Notes: generated by a model from the letters alone, not told the origin. A stretch of 64,000 nt of DNA from Dyella caseinilytica (GCF_016865235.1 NZ_CP064030.1:1240001-1304000), one strand, 5' to 3'. Positions 8,354 through 17,550 are shown, counted from the first letter of the stretch. A program made the numbers and translations.

Positions 8354-9256
8354 TCAAGCGGCGACTGTTTCAGCCGTTCCCGTCATGATGTCGTCGCCGC
8401 ACACGTCTCGCCATAAGTGATACATCACCCCGAACATTGCCGTGAACGTCACGAGTATCAGGGCGATATAGAGCGGAATCGCCAGCACGAGCACCAGCCA
8501 GGGGCCGATGAGCTTGCCAATCAGGGCGAGCAGAAAGACAACTATCCCAAAGCAGAGAGCGACTGCGATCCAGATAAGAATGGAGCCCAGTGCAAGCATG
8601 AGCAGTGGCAGTAGATTCTTCAGCGCCCCGACGATGCCGTCGCCGATGGCACCGAATACGCTGCGATTGCTGAGTGTTACCTGGCCGAGGCCGATCGAGT
8701 AGAAACCCATCATGAAAATGCCGATCACCCCGCATAGTAATAGGGTGATCCCAAAACCGTCGGGCAATGAGGTCGGCGGCGGTTGATGGTTGGCTCGTGC
8801 GGTCAGCGCTTGCGCGTACCAGTGGGCAGTGTCGCCCCCCGTCATGGCGATAACGATGGCGAACATGGCGAAGTAAACCACCATCATCACAACGCCGTAG
8901 CCGATCAGGCGAAGCGCTTTGCCCTCTCGATAAGGTTTGACGACGTCACTTGCACGGACGGGCAGCTCTTGCTCTACCGCATCGATCACCCGTAGATAGC
9001 CTGCGTAGATCGGCAAGATGAGTAAACCGAGTAGCGCGGATACAGCCGAGATCCAAACGAAGGCCGTTGGCTGCGGCGGCGTACCCCCATGTAGCGCATA
9101 AAATTCCAATGCGAGTGTGATGAGCGTCGGAATCAGCACTGCCAGCATCACAAGAATGGCCCCGCTGAAGATTGGCTTCGGATAACGGAAGCCCACGCTA
9201 ATACCCCGATTCAGCCAACCAAAGCCGGCCGACGGTCCCCTGGATCGTGTTGCCAT
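8354..9256 (-). CDS. Polytopic membrane protein, BPSS1780-like
   Basis: A 300-residue protein with about six or seven membrane segments (for example AILVMLAVLIPTLITLALEF, AFVWISAVSALLGLLILPIY, LIGYGVVMMVVYFAMFAIVI, LLPLLMLALGSILIWIAVAL, LVLVLAIPLYIALILVTF). The N-terminus GWLNRGISVGFR.P and the GALK.LLP.LML block resemble BPSS1780-type membrane proteins, which have no assigned function. RBS AAGGAAG precedes the ATG. It stands alone, followed by a hairpin. The exact family name is from pattern memory and should be treated as probable. Confidence 0.7.
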   Translation of the reverse strand: MATRSRGPSAGFGWLNRGISVGFRYPKPIFSGAILVMLAVLIPTLITLALEFYALHGGTPPQPTAFVWISAVSALLGLLILPIYAGYLRVIDAVEQELPVRASDVVKPYREGKALRLIGYGVVMMVVYFAMFAIVIAMTGGDTAHWYAQALTARANHQPPPTSLPDGFGITLLLCGVIGIFMMGFYSIGLGQVTLSNRSVFGAIGDGIVGALKNLLPLLMLALGSILIWIAVALCFGIVVFLLALIGKLIGPWLVLVLAIPLYIALILVTFTAMFGVMYHLWRDVCGDDIMTGTAETVAA

Positions 9257-9692
9257 GGTATTTCTTCCTTGATGATCGGCGCCCCCGCGCCGTGCCGGCC
9301 AAGCATAGCAAGCTCAGAGGGGCGTCGTGCTCTACCCAATAAAGGGGGGAAAGGCTATGGCAAGACATGGGGTACAGAAACGGCCACGTAGCGACGATTT
9401 CACATAGCCGCTTTGGCACCTGCTTTCCATCGCGCCGGGCTCAGCAAATTACTGCTCCGTATTCGGAGTCGATTGTCGTGCGCCGTGTCTGGTATCGGGT
9501 CTAAATGGGTCTGCACTACCCATGTGCTTGCCGCAATAATTTGCGTGCCTGATTTCGCGCTACCTTATCTCTGGCAAGCATGTTGTTTTAGAGGAAAAGA
9601 CCTGGCTGCTTTTTGATGCGCAGAGAAAAAGTGGTTTGGTATCCTTTCCTCATTCGTAGCGATGGCACCTTCAAGGCTGGAGAGAGTTGGTC
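9257..9692. other. 436-base region without a convincing gene
   Basis: Short open frames here (for example 9413-9616) lack ribosome-binding sites and protein-like composition. The region should contain promoters for the divergent genes at 9256 (minus) and 9693 (plus). No repeat or stable hairpin was noticed. Confidence 0.4.
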
Positions 9693-10274
9693 ATGACCAT
9701 GCGTACACGCGCCCTGTTGGCAACGGTGATGCTGTTGGCAGGATGTTCCACTGACCCATCCATCTCGGTCATACATCGCGTTGCCCGTGGAAGCACGGTT
9801 GCCGTGGTGGCGTTCCAGGATTGCACTATCGCGAATCAGACGGACTGTGACGGCTCGGGGGCGACTGCGGGCTCCATCTTTGTTCGCGTGCTTTCGCAAA
9901 AGCAGAACCTGCACGCCATTTCTTTGCCGAGACCTGTGGGACCCAAGGCGCCGTTCAGTGACGATGCGGCGGTCGCTTATGCCAAGGCAAAAGGCTACCG
10001 ATATGTCCTCAATGGCGAAGTCCAGGATTATCACCGCACCGGACACTTGGCACTTCACTCGGATCGCGCGGGTGTCTCAGTACGTGTGCTGAATACCTCT
10101 AACGGGCAAGCGGTGGTGACTTATACCTATCAAGAGGATTCAAAGACGCACCTCTCGTCGCCCGACGACATGCTGGAAGATATGGCAAAGCAGTTGGCCA
10201 CTTCCATTGTCGCTGAGTCAAAAAGACAGCACCAAGGTGATTTTCTGATTTACAAGGGAAATGGTGGAGGCTGA
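9693..10274 (+). CDS. Outer-membrane-type lipoprotein, function unknown
   Basis: The ATG at 9693 follows GGAGAGAG; in-frame TTG (9687) and a later ATG (9699) are alternatives. A lipoprotein signal (MTMRTRALLATVMLLAGC) gives a lipidated Cys at residue 18, followed by STDPS, so outer membrane sorting is likely. The mature domain alternates beta strands and helices (GSTVAVVAFQDC, GSIFVRVLSQKQNLHAIS, AKGYRYVLNGEVQDY, GVSVRVLNTSNGQAVVTYTY, MLEDMAKQLATSIVAES), the pattern of periplasmic FlgO/CsgG/TolB-N-like domains. The resemblance is structural only; no named family is claimed. Confidence 0.72.
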   Translation: MTMRTRALLATVMLLAGCSTDPSISVIHRVARGSTVAVVAFQDCTIANQTDCDGSGATAGSIFVRVLSQKQNLHAISLPRPVGPKAPFSDDAAVAYAKAKGYRYVLNGEVQDYHRTGHLALHSDRAGVSVRVLNTSNGQAVVTYTYQEDSKTHLSSPDDMLEDMAKQLATSIVAESKRQHQGDFLIYKGNGGG

Positions 10275-10380
10275 GGTTTCCCCACGCTTTTTTGCTCGAA
10301 GAAAGACTCTTTGCCGCAAGAACTCATTCTTGCCTTACCGTCATTCCCGCGAAACCGCGGCGGATTTCGCGGGAATGGCC
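10273..10380. repeat. Intergenic palindromic repeat with conserved left flank, copy 2
   Basis: Repeats the left flank seen at 7137 (AGGTTTCC..CACGCTTTTTTGCTCGAAGAAA) and then the core CATTCCCGCGAAA (10342-10354) with inverted partner at 10365-10377. The spacer is shorter than in copy 1. Confidence 0.7.
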
Positions 10381-10423
10381 GGCATGGGGTGCCTCAGGGG
10401 AGGAGGCTGAGTTGGCCGCCCGT

Positions 10424-11182
10424 TCAGGCACCGCCAAAGAGTGCAAGCGCTTGCTCATTAAAGCCGTTGACTAAACCATGTTCGTTCGGACCCGCATTGC
10501 CACGGAACTGTTCGGCGGCGTTGACGACGATCTCGTCTGCATCCGTGCCGAGAATTTTCATCGTTTCGGCAATAAATTGATCAAGCGGCATGGCTTGTTC
10601 CGCCTCTTGGCTGTTCATGAGTTCGGTGCGCACCCACGGTGGTGCGATCTCAAGGACACGAACGCTTGTGTTACGCAGCATGAAGCGTTGCGACAGTACG
10701 TACGAATGAATCGCCGCCTTGGTCGCGGAATAGATGCCAGTCACGGCCATCGGAACGAAGGCAAGCACGGAACTTGTGTACGCCACGACTGCATTGTTCT
10801 TGCTCTTTAAATGCTCGATCAGTGCGGACGTCATACGGATCGGCCCGATCAGATTCGTTGTGATGGTTGAGGTCAGCAGCGCGTCATCAATCTTTCCGGC
10901 AACGGTATCGGCTTGCATGATGCCGGCGTTGTTGATGAGCACATTGAGTTCGGGATGATCGGCGATCAGTTTGGTCGCCACGCGATCGATGCTGGCCGGA
11001 TCGGCGATGTCGAGTTCGATCGCTTCCATGCCTGGATTGGCTGCGATAACAGCATTGAGGTGACTACGCCGCCGGCCGGCAATGATGACCTTGTTGCCCA
11101 GCTTGTGCAGCGCTTCGGCAAGTCCGCGACCAATACCCGAACCACCGCCGGTGATGAAGATAGTGTTGCCAGTGAGTTTCAT
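10424..11182 (-). CDS. SDR oxidoreductase (DltE-like)
   Basis: A 252-residue short-chain dehydrogenase. The cofactor loop TGGGSGIGRGLA (residues 11-22) with the following AGRRRSHL arginines suggests NADP preference; NNAG near residue 87 and the catalytic triad Ser (YTSSVLA), Tyr-x3-Lys (YSATKAA) are all present. The C-terminal APPWVRTELM is typical of DltE-like SDRs. It lies 21 bases downstream of the NTF2-like gene and both are divergent from the TetR gene at 11818, so the pair is probably the regulator's target. Substrate unknown. Confidence 0.88.
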   Translation of the reverse strand: MKLTGNTIFITGGGSGIGRGLAEALHKLGNKVIIAGRRRSHLNAVIAANPGMEAIELDIADPASIDRVATKLIADHPELNVLINNAGIMQADTVAGKIDDALLTSTITTNLIGPIRMTSALIEHLKSKNNAVVAYTSSVLAFVPMAVTGIYSATKAAIHSYVLSQRFMLRNTSVRVLEIAPPWVRTELMNSQEAEQAMPLDQFIAETMKILGTDADEIVVNAAEQFRGNAGPNEHGLVNGFNEQALALFGGA

Positions 11183-11203
11183 GAGAGTTTTCCTTGGAGG
11201 GGA

Positions 11204-11605
11204 TCAAGCAGGGAAGCGATTGCCGAACATCGGCAATCCGCTCTTGGATTCGGTTTGCGTTGCTTCGTCTTGCAACACGTCCCAGTGTTCAGCGAGCTTG
11301 CCGTCTGCGATGCGGACGACATCCGCGGCGATCCATGCTGCTGGACGACCTGTGCCGGAGAAACGTCCATGCACGATGACGTAGTCGCCTTCGGCCAGGA
11401 TCAGGCCATGTTCGTAACGCAGCGTGCTGGGAGTACTGCGAACCAGATTGAACAGACCTTCGCGGCCCGGTTCGATATGCGCGCTGTGTTGGATGTAGGT
11501 GTTGGACCAAAACCGCTCAGCGGCGTCGTAATCACGTTTGTTGAACAACGTGTCGAACGCTTCCAGGACAAGGGCCTTGTTCTGTTCCGGTGACGTCTTT
11601 GACAT
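11204..11605 (-). CDS. SnoaL/NTF2-like protein
   Basis: A 133-residue cone-shaped alpha-beta domain of the NTF2/SnoaL-like superfamily. Visible features are the N-terminal helix LVLEAFDTLFNKRDYDAAERFW, the YIQHSAHIEPGREGL segment, and the strands DYVIVHGRFSGTG and ADVVRIADGKLAEHWDVLQ. Members act as small isomerases, cyclases or binding proteins. It is the promoter-proximal gene of a two-gene unit with the SDR enzyme and faces a TetR regulator across an operator-rich region, suggesting inducible conversion of a small xenobiotic or metabolite. Confidence 0.82.
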   Translation of the reverse strand: MSKTSPEQNKALVLEAFDTLFNKRDYDAAERFWSNTYIQHSAHIEPGREGLFNLVRSTPSTLRYEHGLILAEGDYVIVHGRFSGTGRPAAWIAADVVRIADGKLAEHWDVLQDEATQTESKSGLPMFGNRFPA

Positions 11606-11701
11606 GCTCGTTTCCTCTTCAATGACAAATGGCTCAAGCGCGGTTCGTCGATGAAGCCGGCCGCACTGGGCGTTTAGCTGCCTGACACGGGAATGGACTC
11701 A

Positions 11702-11772
11702 CGATGGTGATCACCATCGACATGGGCTAGAATGGCGCCATCACGGCCGATTGTCAATGGTGATCGACATTG
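11702..11772. promoter_or_regulatory. Paired TetR operators between NTF2/SDR and tetR-like gene
   Basis: A perfect 18-base palindrome CGATGGTGATCACCATCG lies at 11702-11719 and a near-copy CAATGGTGATCGACATTG at 11755-11772, with a short palindrome ATGGCGCCAT between them. They lie in the divergent promoter region, where TetR dimers normally bind, and would let one regulator silence both directions. Confidence 0.75.
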
Positions 11773-11817
11773 TATTTTGAGGTCGCGCCTCATCGGGCGC
11801 CGAAAAGGAGTAGGCAT

Positions 11818-12411
11818 ATGGGCGTTTCAAAGCAGCAAGCTATTGAAAATAAAAGGGCTATCATTGCCGCCGCGGAAAAGCTCTTCCGTGAGCGCGGGGT
11901 GGCCGCAGTGGGGCTGGCCGAGCTGACCAAGGCCGCGGGCTTCACCCAGGGCGGCTTCTACAACCACTTCAAATCGAAGGACGCTCTGGTCGCCGCCGTC
12001 ATGGAGAAGGCAATGGAAGATGGCGCGGCCCTGCTCGTTGAGGGCATTCAGGCGTCGAAAGCGGAGGCACGCGACCCCGTGGAACGCCATATCGAGTGGT
12101 ACCTGTCCCACGATCATCTGGCCAATATCGAGGCGGGTTGTCCGCTCACGGCGTTCGCCGGCGATGTTCGGCGACTGGGCAAGGAAGCGCGGCAATCCTA
12201 TGCACACGGACTGACGTGGAATTTCGATCAGATGGCGAACCTGATCGCAGGCGATAGCCCGCAAGAGAAAAGAAAAAAAGCCATCGCGCTTTTCAGTCAG
12301 ATGGTCGGTTCACTGGTGCTCTCACGCGCCGTCGTCGACGCTGATCCCGCTCTCGCTGATGAAATACTGAAAGATGCGCGCCAGCAGTTGCTGCAGGCGA
12401 GCCATGCTTGA
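11818..12411 (+). CDS. TetR-family repressor of the adjacent NTF2/SDR genes
   Basis: The ATG at 11818 follows AAAAGGAG. The 197-residue product has an N-terminal helix-turn-helix (IIAAAEKLFRERGVAAVGLAELTKAAGFTQGGFYNHFKSKDAL, residues 13-55) with the GGFYNHF signature of TetR proteins, and a C-terminal ligand domain of the type seen in AcrR/YxaF-like regulators (CPLTAFAGDVRRLG). It is divergent from the NTF2 and SDR genes and the two palindromes at 11702-11772 are plausible operators. Inducer unknown. Confidence 0.9.
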   Translation: MGVSKQQAIENKRAIIAAAEKLFRERGVAAVGLAELTKAAGFTQGGFYNHFKSKDALVAAVMEKAMEDGAALLVEGIQASKAEARDPVERHIEWYLSHDHLANIEAGCPLTAFAGDVRRLGKEARQSYAHGLTWNFDQMANLIAGDSPQEKRKKAIALFSQMVGSLVLSRAVVDADPALADEILKDARQQLLQASHA

Positions 12412-13110
12412 ACGGGAAATAGAGTCCAGCACTAGCTACCGAGGTGGCTCCGCGTTTTCAGCTTTTCGAGCGTAGTTTTTTCGGTACTTGTACCGACCAT
12501 TTTGCCTAGCCGTCATTCCGGCGAAGGCCGGAATCTATGGTCAATACGAAGCATGGATTCCGGCCTTCGCCGGAATGACGGCTAGGTAATTTTGCAGATG
12601 AGGGCTACTTTGCCGATTTCGCTAAGATCATCGAGCAAAAAACATGGGGATACCTCAGCGCCAGCTATCGTTATTTAAACGGCGCAGCTTCTTTTGCGAA
12701 ATCGCTAATCAGGTAAATGGTAAAACGGATTTTCAGCTATTTGTGTTGCTTACTGATACGGCTTGCCGCAATGAATTCGTTGGCAGGTCTGGTCAAGCAT
12801 CCGGAAAAAATCGGAGTGTAGCGTCCGTTTCGGATCGAGCGCGCTACGTCGCCTTTCAAGAAGACGAAGTCAGTGGGCAAGCAGAATTAAACACCCTAGC
12901 CCATGCCGATAGCTGATGCCAGACCCATTCGAATCATTGCAAGCCGCCTGCAGCCCTTATAGCGTGCATGACGATCGAACGAGGCGCGCTCAAACCCCTG
13001 GGCCGCGTCGAATCAGGTATCGATCGATCTCCTCCAACCACGTAGTCAATGAGGCTGGATCTGCAGCGTCGGTCCACTGCGTGAATGACCTTTCAATTAG
13101 CTGACACGTC
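12412..13110. other. 699-base region without a convincing gene
   Basis: Contains a long palindromic repeat at 12505-12586 and a perfect palindrome TCGGTACTTGTACCGA at 12481-12496. Open frames at 12644-12916 and 12916-13104 lack good start signals and recognisable sequence. The right end must carry the promoter of the porin gene at 13111. Confidence 0.4.
12505..12586. repeat. Intergenic palindromic repeat (CGTCATTCCGG type)
   Basis: Perfect inverted arms of about 31 bases, 12505-12535 and 12556-12586, starting CCTAGCCGTCATTCCGG, around a 20-base spacer. Same family as the elements near 7201, 57104, 58696 and 62322 but with GGCGAAGGCC in place of CGCGAAAGCG. Confidence 0.8.
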
Positions 13111-14475
13111 ATGTTCCCCCATGCTCTGCGTTATGCGGCGCCCGTGTTAAGTGGCTGTTTGTTAGTGGTTCTGTTGGCGATGTGCGGTGATGCGCGTGCT
13201 GACTATGAGCCCACGACAGATGCCGATACTCAATCGGATGCCACAACCGACAATTCCGACATTGCGCGCTGTCATCGTTATGACAGTTTGCAGCCGCGAG
13301 GTACAACCAGTCCTCTGGTCAGTACTTGCGAGACGGTGTCACCGGAGTGGGGCGGGCTGCGCGAGGATCTGGCCGATAGCGGTTGGCTGATCGAAGGTGG
13401 TGGATCGGTGGGATTTTCCTACGACCTGTTCCAGCATGATGAACATCCTCAACGTTATATCGGCCAAGATCCCAGCTACAGGACCAATCCGTTTGTAGCG
13501 ATCACCTATGATTTGAGTCGAATCGGTTTCCCTGATGCGACGCAATTGGTGTTCAACGTGGATTTTCAGGCGTTCTCTTACGCCGGCGAGAACCCAACCG
13601 GGCTTTCCTTCAATAGCTTCTATATCAACCAGCATTTCAATGATGGGAGGGTGCAGCTGCAATACGGTTATGACGAGCTGTCAAACCAGTTTTATGGCTT
13701 CTCCCTTGGTACGAGCGCAACTGCATCGACAGCCGGTATCTCGAGCTCCATCCCGTTCGAGGTCGGTTTGATCAACAACAAAACCGCGCCAGAGGCCAAC
13801 CTGCGCCTGGCGTTGCCCGATCACTTTTACGAGCGCTTCGGCGTTACCCGTAGCGTGGATCCCGAAGGGGTACAGGCGGATTGGGATAGCAATAATTTCT
13901 TGGGCCTTAAATGGCATATCCCCGGCGCCAAGGCGCTGTACATCAATGAGCTGGGTTACCAGACCGATGCCGCTCCCGGGCAGAGAATGGCATGGTTGCG
14001 ACAGGGCGTCATTTATAACGAAAGCCACTATCCTGATTTTCAAAATGGCGGGTACGCGGGCAGCAATTACGCCTACTATCTGGTCGGTGATTACCAGTTG
14101 ATCCAGACCGATCCGACGCGTTCTTTTCGTGGCCTGTACATCAATGCCAAGGCCGACTATTCGCCACCTGATCGCAACGTTTACGCCAGCGATATCGGCA
14201 TCACGCCTTATGTCTTGGGTCCTTTTGGACGGCCAGACGACGTGCTGTCGCTCAGCTATACATTTAATCGGCTGAGCAAGTCTTTCCAATGCATGGAGCA
14301 GGCACGCGGTATCTCCGCAGTGGATTACAGCTCCACCTATGCGCTCGCTTATGTTTATCGCTGGAGGCGCGGCATCTATCTGACCCAGCAACTCAGCTAC
14401 ACCGTCAACCCGATTCCAGCACCGAAGCGGTCACCGGCTCTGACCTGGATGAGTTCGTTGTCGGTCTATTACTGA
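13111..14475 (+). CDS. OprB-family carbohydrate-selective porin
   Basis: A 454-residue outer membrane beta-barrel. The signal peptide (residues 1-30, hydrophobic core SGCLLVVLLAM) is followed by a short variable linker with two cysteines, then the OprB landmark WGGLREDLADSGWLIEGGGSVGFSYD (about residues 82-107). Alternating hydrophobic strands run to the end, closing with SLSVYY and a terminal aromatic residue as expected for barrel assembly. OprB proteins pass sugars through the outer membrane. No sugar transport or catabolic genes are adjacent, so the substrate cannot be inferred. Confidence 0.8.
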   Translation: MFPHALRYAAPVLSGCLLVVLLAMCGDARADYEPTTDADTQSDATTDNSDIARCHRYDSLQPRGTTSPLVSTCETVSPEWGGLREDLADSGWLIEGGGSVGFSYDLFQHDEHPQRYIGQDPSYRTNPFVAITYDLSRIGFPDATQLVFNVDFQAFSYAGENPTGLSFNSFYINQHFNDGRVQLQYGYDELSNQFYGFSLGTSATASTAGISSSIPFEVGLINNKTAPEANLRLALPDHFYERFGVTRSVDPEGVQADWDSNNFLGLKWHIPGAKALYINELGYQTDAAPGQRMAWLRQGVIYNESHYPDFQNGGYAGSNYAYYLVGDYQLIQTDPTRSFRGLYINAKADYSPPDRNVYASDIGITPYVLGPFGRPDDVLSLSYTFNRLSKSFQCMEQARGISAVDYSSTYALAYVYRWRRGIYLTQQLSYTVNPIPAPKRSPALTWMSSLSVYY

Positions 14476-14520
14476 GCATGCGCGGTTCAAAAGCGCAAAA
14501 AGTGTCGTGACGCTGCACCA

Positions 14521-15027
14521 TCACTGACCCGGCACAGGTGTCGCCTGATAAAACACATTCAGCCATTTGCCATCCCGTTTCATCCATAAGGACGAAACGT
14601 AGCTGTCGAGCTGGAAGGCTTTTCCATGATCGAGTCCCGCTGCCTTGACGTGGTAGGTGACGAGTGCGGCGGCCTCGGCGACGAAGTGAACGTCGAATCC
14701 GGAAAGCTTGCATTGATCGAAGCGCACGTTTGAGTCCATGGCGGACGCCTCGCTATCTGCTCGATCTACCACGCCGGTGGCGTCGACCGTAAAGAAGTCA
14801 GGAGCATGAAGGGCCCTGTAGGCAGCGGCATTTCGCTTGATGGCCAGATTCCAGCTTGCCCGTTCTTCGACAATCAAGCGTTGCCCAGTCGTGTCGTTCA
14901 CTGCGTCGGGCGCAGAGGTGGGGCTGGCCGCGGTATCGCAAATCCCCGGCAGCTCAGCGTTGGCTATCCATGGCAGCAGCAAAGTGGCCAGGACGATGGG
15001 TAGAGAAATTATTCGTTTATTTGTCAT
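14521..15027 (-). CDS. Secreted DUF4440/SnoaL-like protein
   Basis: A 168-residue exported protein: signal peptide MTNKRIISLPIVLATLLLPWIANA, then an NTF2-fold domain with the helix VEERASWNLAIKRNAAAYRAL, the HAPDFFTVDATGVVDRAD segment and strands VHFVAEAAALVTYHVKAAG and SSLWMKRDGKWLNVFYQATP. This pattern matches DUF4440 proteins, for which no general reaction is known. It is divergent from the Lrp-type regulator at 15083, 55 bases away, and is a candidate target of it. Confidence 0.8.
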   Translation of the reverse strand: MTNKRIISLPIVLATLLLPWIANAELPGICDTAASPTSAPDAVNDTTGQRLIVEERASWNLAIKRNAAAYRALHAPDFFTVDATGVVDRADSEASAMDSNVRFDQCKLSGFDVHFVAEAAALVTYHVKAAGLDHGKAFQLDSYVSSLWMKRDGKWLNVFYQATPVPGQ

Positions 15028-15082
15028 GTAATTAGAATGATATTAGGATCAATAAACAGTCAATCGAATAGATTTCGGAATT

Positions 15083-15565
15083 ATGGCCGCTGAGATCGAT
15101 CTCGACCGAACAGATTTCGCCATCCTGCGCCTTTTGATGAAGGATGCATGGTTGTCCAACAAGCAGATCGCTGCAGCGGTTGGCCTTGCGCCATCAAGCT
15201 GCCATGAGCGGATCAAATCGCTTAGGGCGCGCGGTGTTCTGCTTGGCGCGCATGCCGAGGTGAATCTCCAGGCGATCGGGTTCGCCTTGGAGGCTGTGCT
15301 GTTCGTGCAGCTCGGCAAGCTGGAAATTGAGGTTGTCGATAACTTCGTAAGCGCGACTGCTGCTGTTCCGGAAGTTCGCGGCGTATTTCTTGTGTCTGGT
15401 CGTGCTGACCTGGTTGTCGATGTCGTTGTGCACGATATGGAGCATTTGAAAGCCATCATCTCGCAGCACTTCAATCGCCATGCTGTCGTGCAGCGCGTGG
15501 AAACATCCGTTGTGTTCAATCGCAAGCAGCAATACGGTATGCCGCTTGCGTCGAGCGATATGTAG
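15083..15565 (+). CDS. Lrp/AsnC-family transcriptional regulator
   Basis: A 160-residue protein with an N-terminal winged helix (LDRTDFAILRLLMKDAWLSNKQIAAAVGLAPSSCHERIKSLRARGV, residues 7-52) and a C-terminal RAM ligand domain (LEAVLFVQLGK.., PEVRGVFLVSGRADLVVDVVVHDMEHL) typical of AsnC/Lrp regulators, which respond to amino acids or related effectors. Divergent from the secreted DUF4440 gene. Target and ligand are not evident. Confidence 0.9.
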   Translation: MAAEIDLDRTDFAILRLLMKDAWLSNKQIAAAVGLAPSSCHERIKSLRARGVLLGAHAEVNLQAIGFALEAVLFVQLGKLEIEVVDNFVSATAAVPEVRGVFLVSGRADLVVDVVVHDMEHLKAIISQHFNRHAVVQRVETSVVFNRKQQYGMPLASSDM

Positions 15566-15823
15566 GCAACATCAGGCTTTTTTGCGCGTCAAAACGGGGA
15601 CACGTCGCTTCAATGTGATCGTGGCGCGTTTGACCACGATTTCATCACGGCCTAATGAGGGCTGGAGTAGATAGCTGCATGGTCTGTCGAGCGGTGGGTC
15701 GATCCTGAGTTTACGCTCGCAGTACGTTGGCACCTTGAGGCATCGTCATGGGTTTATTCGGCGATTGCTTGGCTTAGTGCCGATTTTTCTCTCTATCTAT
15801 CGTCCTGAGCGTAGGAGGAGATC

Positions 15824-16387
15824 ATGCACGCGTTGAAAATTTCGAGTTTGATGACGCGCCTGAGCGCGTCATCACTGGCATTAGTGGCATGCCTGCTTGG
15901 ATCGGTTATCGCCGCCGCGCCGACTACAAGTTATGCGCAAGGCATCACGCTGGTTACATGTGTAGGAACTCACACCGCTAGCTGGACGCCGGGCCTTACG
16001 GATACCGCGACGGACGTCGAGGTTTCCACGAGTAGCCTGTGGTCTTGTCCGTTGGCCGGCACGTCTGCTTCGTCCTCACAGCAGTTCGAGCAAGAGCTGT
16101 CCTGCGATTCGCTATTGGATCCGACCAATGTAACGTGGGTCATCGCGTGGGCGAACGGCCAGAAAAGTACGGCGCAATTGAGTGGTGATGTGGAGAACAT
16201 TGACGGTAATCTGGTTATTCCACTGACCGGAACGGTAACCAATGGCCTTTATGCTGGTGACACGGTTGCCATTACGGTGACCGATACAAATTTGGGTGCG
16301 ACGCTGGACGATGTTTGCAGTTCACCGGGTGGTCTGACCAATGCAAGTGGCCCGACCATTTTGACGATTACCGGAGTGAGCCTCTAA
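15824..16387 (+). CDS. Secreted beta-rich protein of unknown function
   Basis: The 187-residue product has a signal peptide (hydrophobic core LALVACLLGSVIAAA, cleavage near SYAQ-G). The mature part is Thr/Ser-rich with strands such as ITLVTCVGTHTASWTPGL, TWVIAWANGQKSTAQLSG and NLVIPLTGTVTNGLYAGDTVAITVT and four cysteines that could form two disulfides. It resembles a single immunoglobulin-like extracellular domain; I recognise no family. AGGAGG at good spacing precedes the ATG. A strong terminator follows. Confidence 0.75.
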   Translation: MHALKISSLMTRLSASSLALVACLLGSVIAAAPTTSYAQGITLVTCVGTHTASWTPGLTDTATDVEVSTSSLWSCPLAGTSASSSQQFEQELSCDSLLDPTNVTWVIAWANGQKSTAQLSGDVENIDGNLVIPLTGTVTNGLYAGDTVAITVTDTNLGATLDDVCSSPGGLTNASGPTILTITGVSL

Positions 16388-16400
16388 ATCACCACCACGG

Positions 16401-16460
16401 ATAACGGCGCCAAAATATAGCGGTGTTCGCTGCCGTTATGGTCAGGCGCCGTTATTTTTT
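16401..16460 (+). terminator. Rho-independent terminator
   Basis: Stem ATAACGGCGCC (16401-16411) pairs with GGCGCCGTTAT (16445-16455) and is followed by six Ts, 13 bases after the stop codon at 16387. Confidence 0.85.
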
Positions 16461-16567
16461 AGACAACTGCGTTTGGTTGTCTAGATCACTGCGCGCTTTC
16501 CGCAATCCTAGGCGTATTAACTATCTGCCTCCAGTTGGCTGGATGTGGGTTGCTACGGAGTTCGGTC

Positions 16568-17131
16568 ATGGCGCACGCCAAACACGTTGATCAGTTATTG
16601 GACTTGTTGTCGAAACAAGGAGAGAGTGCGTATTTTGGCGAGCCTGTCTCCGTGCTTGAACACTGTCTGCAGTGTGCGCATTTTGCCGAGCAGTCTCATG
16701 CCAGCCCATCAACGATCGTGGCGGCGTTGCTGCACGATATTGGGCATGTACTGCACGGCTTGCCTGAGGACATTGCGCAGCATGGGTTAGATGGTGCTCA
16801 CGAGGAAGTGGCTGCAACGTATCTGGCCAGATGGTTTGGCGAAGACGTCACCGAAACGGTGCGCTTGCACGTTGCCGCCAAGCGCTATCTGTGTGCAACC
16901 GATTCGGCCTATATCAGCCGGCTATCGCCTGCTTCCATCGAAAGCCTCCAGCTCCAGGGCGGTCCGATGAGCAACGAGGAAGTTGCCGCATTTGAGGCGT
17001 TGCCGAACGCTCGCGTGGCGGTCCAACTTCGCCGTTGGGACGACGAAGCCAAGATTCCGAAACTCGATGTGCCGGGATTGGCGCACTATCGTCCTATCCT
17101 TGTGCAGGCGTCCACGGCGGGAGAGCCGTAA
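16568..17131 (+). CDS. PhnZ-like HD-domain protein
   Basis: The ATG at 16568 has ACGGAG upstream. The 187-residue protein contains the HD signature H..QCA...ALLHDIGHVLHG (residues about 32-65), a second histidine pair in AHEEVAATYLARWFG and RLHVAAKRYL, and a C-terminal VQLRRWDDEAKIP block. This combination is typical of the HD proteins linked to phosphonate degradation (PhnZ and relatives, mixed-valent di-iron oxygenases). No other phosphonate gene is adjacent, so the true substrate may differ. Confidence is high for the fold, moderate for the specific group. Confidence 0.8.
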   Translation: MAHAKHVDQLLDLLSKQGESAYFGEPVSVLEHCLQCAHFAEQSHASPSTIVAALLHDIGHVLHGLPEDIAQHGLDGAHEEVAATYLARWFGEDVTETVRLHVAAKRYLCATDSAYISRLSPASIESLQLQGGPMSNEEVAAFEALPNARVAVQLRRWDDEAKIPKLDVPGLAHYRPILVQASTAGEP

Positions 17132-17196
17132 GCCCAAGGCAAGTCCAGAAATGGAACGGGATTCGGTTCACCGGCAGACTGACAAGTGCAGATGCG

Positions 17197-17421
17197 CTAT
17201 CGACCCTGTTGACGCTTTCGCAGCGGATCGAGCAAAGACTTCAGTCCGTTGTGATCAAGCTCAAGCATCAAGGCCAACAAGTTGCCCAGTTCGCCGGGTG
17301 GGAAGCCTTTGCGCGCAAACCAGGTCAGGTATGCGCCGGGCAGGTCGGCGATCAGGCGTCCCTGGTATTTACCGTACGGCATGGTGACGGTTACCAGCCG
17401 CTGCAGATCTTCTGGTTTCAT
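17197..17421 (-). CDS. DUF3820 small protein
   Basis: A 74-residue protein matching the DUF3820 pattern: MPYGKYQGRLIADLP near the start, then YLTWFARKGFPPGELG and a Leu-rich helix LLALMLELDHNGL. Family members are described as putative quorum-sensing-regulated virulence factors, but the biochemical role is unknown. The short ATG at 17421 is used; an open frame extends far upstream to 17937 but overlaps the real gene at 17551 on the other strand and carries no family sequence. Confidence 0.85.
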   Translation of the reverse strand: MKPEDLQRLVTVTMPYGKYQGRLIADLPGAYLTWFARKGFPPGELGNLLALMLELDHNGLKSLLDPLRKRQQGR

Positions 17422-17550
17422 GTTGCTTGGTTCGGGGCGATAATGGGACGGAGTGAATAAAGGTAGCTCAGATCTGCGTATGGCAGCGAGCTGCTTGCTA
17501 GCCGTTAATGTGCCTCCGCTTTTGTTACGCCAGTACCAAGGAACACCCGC

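Noticed and set aside
12644..13104. Two short plus-strand frames before the porin gene
   Set aside because: No ribosome-binding site, no hydrophobic or domain pattern, uneven codon use.
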